Origin: Hydractinia symbiolongicarpus
Taxonomy: Eukaryota > Cnidaria > Hydrozoa > Anthoathecata > Hydractiniidae
Reading direction: 5' to 3'
NCBI RefSeq assembly: GCF_029227915.1
Contig: NC_079881.1
Span: 21,305,501 to 21,365,500, forward strand
DNA: 60,000 nucleotides
The position numbers were made by a program, and so were the translations under genes. Positions 55,501-60,000 of the stretch are shown here, piece by piece (the stretch's first letter is position 1; each line of letters starts with the position of its first letter). The notes under the pieces were generated by a model that saw only the letters and a list, made by a program, of their open reading frames with translations, made no database searches and was not told where the DNA came from.

Positions 55501-56265
55501 TGCTGTGAAAAACCTTTCTCGCTTCTGCAGGTCGAACTGTTACTTGAACGAAAACCTCTTTTCTATCATTTCAATTTTATTCTTCCATGTACATTTCTTA
55601 TAGCAACGATTTTGATCAGCCACTGGGTACCTCCTCAAAGTGGCGAGCGCATCGTGCTTTGCATAACAGTAGGACTTGCATGTTACTTTATGCTAAACCT
55701 TATTACTTCACGTGTGCTACCACGTACAAGCGAGGTATCCATGATTTACAAAGTTTATGTTTTGCTCATTAGCACAGTATTGTTCTCCACCTTAGCGACT
55801 TGTTTGGTTTTGATCATGTACCACACTCCGGATTTACATCATACCTGGCTACCGACTGTGGTGGAGAAAAGATACTTACCAAGAGAACTCTGGTTATCGA
55901 GTTTAATTGCTGACGGGATAATCGAGGAAGACCAAAACAAATCGAAAAATAGAGGAGAAGACAAAATGGAGGGAGTAATGCTAATTGCTCGAAATGTAAA
56001 AGAGAAATATGGAGCAAATTTTATCTTTGATCCACTGCGTGCTAAATCTTTCGACAAAGTGCAGAAAACAAAGAAAGTGGGCAAGCAAAAAATCCTAAAG
56101 GAAGTTCAGTTTTTGAATGACACAGTTTACGAAGAAGAGCGAAAAAAGCGCGTTCAAAATCGATCTGAACATATCACCAGGCTGGTTGATCGAAGCATAT
56201 TTTGGGTATTACTAGTTGTCTCGCTTACCACAGTCTGTTTGACCACCTTGCCCAGTTATTTTTAA
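52530..56265 (+). CDS. CHRNA-like: Nicotinic acetylcholine receptor-like alpha-type subunit 2 (5 exons, 479 aa)
   Basis: Exons 52530-52593, 52987-53126, 53707-53751, 54216-54325 and 55185-56265 sum to 1440 nt. Exons 1, 3 and 4 have the same lengths (64, 45 and 110) and all junctions the same phases as in the neighbouring minus-strand subunit. It has a signal peptide (MKMFLFSSMLLLAGCFVL), WNPDNYSN and WHPETVLYN. The Cys loop is C163-C177, with LPHD in place of the usual FPxD. Loop-B LGPWTD and loop-C vicinal pair C226-C227 (YYECCEKPF) follow. M1 to M3 include M2 GERIVLCITVGL, and the C-terminal M4 is SIFWVLLVVSLTTVCLTTL. An alpha-type cation channel subunit by family; whether it forms homomers or pairs with its neighbour cannot be told. 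Confidence 0.92.
54326..55184 (+). other. Intron 4 of subunit 2
   Basis: 859 bases. Starts GTAGGT and ends CTTTTTCAG. Open stretches within it (54771-55013, and the upstream part of the frame opening at 55075) are intronic read-through and not coding. Confidence 0.75.
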
Positions 56266-56917
56266 CAAACGGTCCTTGCATAAAAACAAAGAACAAGGAA
56301 AAAGAAACAAACATACAAGATACTTATTCTAATTTTTTTGTAAACACCGGTAACTACGGTAGTTACGGTCTTCTTAGCCGTCACACCGAAAAGTAGAAGT
56401 ACATTCGCTGCCAAGAAAAATTATAAAAAATTAAAGAATGTATCTTCGCAAACGCTTTTCCATTTTCATAATAAAACATTTTTGAAATTTGAAACTTAAG
56501 ATTAAATAAAAAAGTCCCGGGTATGAGTCTGCGTACGAAGTGGTTTTATTGCGTTAGATGGCTATGTGCTTACTTATATAATAAGACTTATCTTGTAATG
56601 ATAAGTATCTGTTACATAACACCAAATGTTTATCAACAAATCTGTCGTAGAATGTAATATTTTTCATTTTCCCATTACTTGTTATTTAATGAAAGTAATA
56701 ATGTTTATCTCACACATAAATAAACCAGTGTCTTCACAATCTCCGACATTGAATGTGATTTATTTTCTCCAATACAACCAGTAAATAGTTGGAAATAATT
56801 TTTGTCAATTTAAATCTGACTTTATTATTGCGAGTTATTATTTCTAACCTAAAAATGGCGAGTTTGTCTACTTGTTATCTCTATAAACACTATGCTTTTA
56901 ACCACTTTTTATCTCCA
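56266..56917. other. Intergenic region between convergent genes
   Basis: Holds the 3' ends of subunit 2 (+) and the ABHD15-like gene (-). No other feature seen. Confidence 0.6.
56505..56510 (+). terminator. Candidate polyadenylation signal for subunit 2
   Basis: AATAAA 240 bases after the stop. Another lies at 56470-56475. Confidence 0.35.
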
Positions 56918-58126
56918 CTATAAACAGCCAGTAGTCATACTTCTGGTTCTGTACAGTGCTTCTGCAGATAAAGCATTTCTGTTCACTTGTAGAGACTTTA
57001 AAAATTCTAATGCAACAGTATCAGCCCACGAAGTTGGACTTGTACCTTGGAAGAAACCACAATGTCCGCCATATTCTGTGGTAAGCAACATACAGCAATC
57101 CGATATTTGAAAAAACGGAACCGGAATACATTGATCGGGGATCACGGGATCATCTTTCGCATGAATAAATAAAATCGGCACTGTTACTTTATTTAAGTAA
57201 GCCAATGGATTGTTATATTCGAGATATGTTTTTATGGAGTCATAATGGTTGCTTCTGGCGTGAATTTCACCTTGGAGATCAACGATAGTTTTACTTACTT
57301 TAGCTTGCGAAAAGTCAACTTCCGTTCCCAGCAAATGTTGCTTTAAAAATATAGATTTAAGTTTCTCCGTGATGATATAATTGTATGGCTGTTTCATTGC
57401 ATGCTCGTCTAACTGACTCTCACACCCAAATGTTGAGGAGACACACACAGCGCCCGACACCATGCTTTTGCGTCCTTCGTTACCAAGGTAACTGATTAGG
57501 TTACCAGACTCCATGGAAAATCCAAGAGCATAAATGTCACTGAATGGATTTTGGTTTTTAATGTATTCAAGTACTTCCCGAATATCCGATATATCGCAAT
57601 AGGTGACGACTTTTGGTGTCGTTAACGGCGTCTTTGAGTAGCCGCGACGATTAAAAAATACCGGTTTAAACCCCATTCTGACGGCTTGACGACACAGGTC
57701 GAAATAATCATGAACATTGGTATTAATAGCGCTTGGTAATATTAACAACATTGGTTTTTCTTGTGGTCGAATCGACTTTCGACGAGATTTTTTTCTTAAT
57801 GATTTTAATTTGTCAACATTTATCCAGTCCAAAGAAATAATTCCCTGGTCTTTCATTTCAATGTATTCCCTAACCACATTCAATTTCGCTTCTCGTCGGA
57901 AATTTAAAAATGTTTTTAACCACGTTTGAAAATGGTGTGTTGGTGCCCAAAAGGTTGGGATGAAAGGATATTTTAAAGTTTTGCATCCTTTCACTAACTC
58001 TCTGTGAACATCAGTGTCTTTGTAATAGAGGACAGGTGATTTGATGTAATAATGTACACGAAATTCGTTGAATACATACAAACACGCGCTGACGAATGAT
58101 ATAATCAGGACCAGCTCAATCATCAT
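56918..58126 (-). CDS. ABHD15: ABHD15-like alpha/beta hydrolase, uninterrupted ORF (402 aa)
   Basis: An N-terminal membrane anchor (ELVLIISFVSACLYVF) precedes an alpha/beta-hydrolase fold. Landmarks are MGFKPVFFNRRGYSKTPL, the nucleophile elbow GFSMES with Ser204, the acid KDDPVIP (Asp325 or 326) and the catalytic His355 in GGHCGF. The PxxPV-FxRRG, SYLG and GGHCGF segments favour ABHD15 over its ABHD1/2/3 relatives. The nucleophile elbow lacks the Gly-Gly usual in ABHD1-3, as ABHD15 proteins also do. In mammals ABHD15 is an adipocyte membrane protein linked to PDE3B and restraint of lipolysis; its catalytic activity is unsettled. Two Met codons open the ORF, with an in-frame stop a few codons upstream. 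It has no intron, unlike the other genes here. The role in this animal is unknown. Confidence 0.85.
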   Translation of the reverse strand: MMIELVLIISFVSACLYVFNEFRVHYYIKSPVLYYKDTDVHRELVKGCKTLKYPFIPTFWAPTHHFQTWLKTFLNFRREAKLNVVREYIEMKDQGIISLDWINVDKLKSLRKKSRRKSIRPQEKPMLLILPSAINTNVHDYFDLCRQAVRMGFKPVFFNRRGYSKTPLTTPKVVTYCDISDIREVLEYIKNQNPFSDIYALGFSMESGNLISYLGNEGRKSMVSGAVCVSSTFGCESQLDEHAMKQPYNYIITEKLKSIFLKQHLLGTEVDFSQAKVSKTIVDLQGEIHARSNHYDSIKTYLEYNNPLAYLNKVTVPILFIHAKDDPVIPDQCIPVPFFQISDCCMLLTTEYGGHCGFFQGTSPTSWADTVALEFLKSLQVNRNALSAEALYRTRSMTTGCL

Positions 58127-60000
58127 GATGCAACCTCTGATTTATTTATTTATTTTTACGTTCTAAAAATAAAAAGGAAATGCTTTCGCTCTAGTAAATT
58201 TAGCGGGAACACAAATAGCATCGGAAACAAATTCAAAATGGCAGATTTCAATCATTTAAAAAGATTACTGCACTTTTGACATCAATTAAAAGTTTAATAC
58301 AAAATCTAAAAATAATTTATAAAAACTGTTTTAACACTCAAGAAAAATTTCAGCCTAGCTACGATTTGAGAAACCACAAAAGTAAGCGACCACAAATAAC
58401 AGATTCTGACAAAAATTTTGAAAAAAAACAATCAGCTAGACGTATCCAAAAATTCTTTCAGATATTCACGCTTCACTGCATACTAAAATTTATAACGTTC
58501 TTCAATAATCCAAAAAACAAATACGAAATCTGAAACGTCTATTCATAAAATGACAACATACTTATTCACATACGAACGAGCTTCAGAGAAATGGCCAGCT
58601 TGCTATAAAAAATACATAATACTCAACAACGCTTTTCAACACATCAAATCTCGAGACATCAACAAATAATAATAAACTAACCGATGCTACATATTTTTAC
58701 TCTCTCGGAAACCATCGAAAACAAAGAGCGTTGAGGATTTTGTTATTTCACAATCGATTATGTAATCTCGTATTAAGGTGAAGTTTTTCATCATCAAGGA
58801 AACATTAACTCTGACGGATGATCTATAACATTGCCTACGCCACTTCCTATCTAGGCTTTTTTTAAATTTCATGTGCACTATTTCGTTTCTAGACTACCTA
58901 AATGCGAATACATTACTTTAGGTTAATGTACCGTAGCTACTTCGTTTCCAGACTAATATACAGCGAGTAAAAGTTCAACATCTTTACCAGGGAATAACGC
59001 TAACGCCTCCTCGGCATTAAATATAAGAGACTGGGTCTGAGATCAAGGTTGTTCTATGCACACTATCTAGTTCTAATGTTTTACACGATTACTTTTGCAT
59101 GTTTGTTTACAATTATTACTGAGACGTAAGAAAGAAATGAGATTTTTTTAGAAATCAGGACAAACCCTGCAGTGATGTTCTTCTAAATATCTAGTCATAT
59201 AAATAAAAAATCGAGACAAAATATCTTGCCATGAGGTTGTGTCGATATGCTCGAAATACTTTGAAGTTATTTACAAGTACTCACCTCTCTGAAACAGGGA
59301 CTCCCGTTTAGTTCGTATAAGCAACTAACTTGATTTCAAAATCATCAATGTGGCAATAATTTTTAATTTTTTATCTTTATAATTACTTTATTTAGTTAAT
59401 CAAATATTGTGAGTAATATAAGATGTTGGCTGTGATAAAAGATATTTATGTTTCATCACTCAGCAAGATTATTTACAGCGCTTAAAAAACACTTCAATTC
59501 GAGTGGCACTTGTAATAAGTATCCCGTTTTAACTGTTCCTCTTCCAGTAGGGACATATTTTGAAATTATATTTTTTATGTGAGTGATTCACAGAGAGGCT
59601 GAATGCCCGCATAAAAAGGCATGTTATTTTGGGCAACAAATTTTATTTTTCTGTTATTCCCAATATATTTCCACTTAGCGATACTTTTGATTGCTTTTAA
59701 AATGACTGAGAAAAACTTAACGTGTTAATGCTTGCAACGGCGCGACGACAAAGTTTTGACGACAAAACATACTTGAATTTAACTTGACGTTACGACGTGT
59801 AAGATAAGAAATTTCTGTTTTTATCTCAACTATATCTGCAGAGCTTGTTAGGCATTATTGTTTAGGTTTCGCTCGAATATAAAACCAAAACTGATGGAGC
59901 AAGGTCGGCCGGTACTTTTGACCTCAGGGTTTCTATTCTTGCCATACGACATCAACACGAGTCACTATCCGTTAATTAAAGTGGCCCACATTAATTTACT
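58127..60000. other. Flank beyond the ABHD15-like gene, no gene seen
   Basis: AT-rich with no supported coding region. Frames at 58276-58533 (+) and 58687-58878 (-) show no recognised domain. On the minus strand an acceptor-like TTATTTTTAG occurs near 58160, upstream of the ABHD15-like start, and could mark a 5' UTR intron or a trans-splice site. Confidence 0.45.

Noticed and set aside
58276-58533. 85-codon plus-strand ORF
   Set aside because: A faint resemblance to the tail of some LINE ORFs (SYDLRNHK) is too short to support a call.
1-60000. CRISPR arrays, rRNA or tRNA genes, bacterial operons
   Set aside because: The tandem repeats seen are microsatellites or transposon tails without unique spacers. 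No cloverleaf or rRNA-like sequence was noticed by eye, though a tRNAscan run could find one I missed.

Overview
This is an AT-rich piece of an animal nuclear genome with spliced genes: GT-AG introns, one apparent GC-AG intron, polypyrimidine-AG acceptors and abundant transposon debris. The gene content (an EMI/EGF engulfment-type receptor with tyrosine motifs, Cys-loop acetylcholine-receptor-like subunits, COX11, an ABHD15-like hydrolase) and the strong AT bias fit a cnidarian, perhaps a hydrozoan. The species cannot be fixed from the sequence.

Layout. Positions 2253-41254 (+) hold one very large gene. I assembled it by hand into 22 exons that keep one open frame of 3648 nt (1215 residues): signal peptide, EMI domain, about 16 complete EGF-like repeats plus one partial repeat, one transmembrane helix, and a tail of about 340 residues with two NPxY motifs and many YxxL/I motifs. 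This is the MEGF10/MEGF11/Draper/CED-1 architecture. Its introns, chiefly intron 1 (7.9 kb) and intron 3 (16.1 kb), are filled with mobile elements: a decayed Ty3/gypsy-like element, an apparently intact 1063-residue LINE ORF carrying a PHD-like zinc finger, a decayed CR1/L2-like LINE with a Penelope-like element and a 5'-truncated LINE copy nested inside it, two further Penelope-like fragments, and at least three elements with terminal inverted repeats.

Positions 43268-46200 (+) encode COX11 in five exons, the mitochondrial copper chaperone for cytochrome c oxidase. Positions 47286-50221 (-) and 52530-56265 (+) encode two nicotinic-acetylcholine-receptor-like subunits, transcribed divergently. 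Each has five exons with matching lengths and phases, so they are an inverted duplicate pair. A 206-bp pure TTCG tetranucleotide array lies in the interval between them. Positions 56918-58126 (-) encode an uninterrupted ABHD15-like alpha/beta hydrolase. The flanks (1-2252 and 58127-60000) show no gene I can support.

The genes are not an operon and share no pathway. The functional groupings are the engulfment/immune-type receptor, the ligand-gated channel pair, and two unrelated metabolic genes. All exon models rest on frame continuity, splice consensus and family motifs read by eye; no transcript or database comparison was possible.
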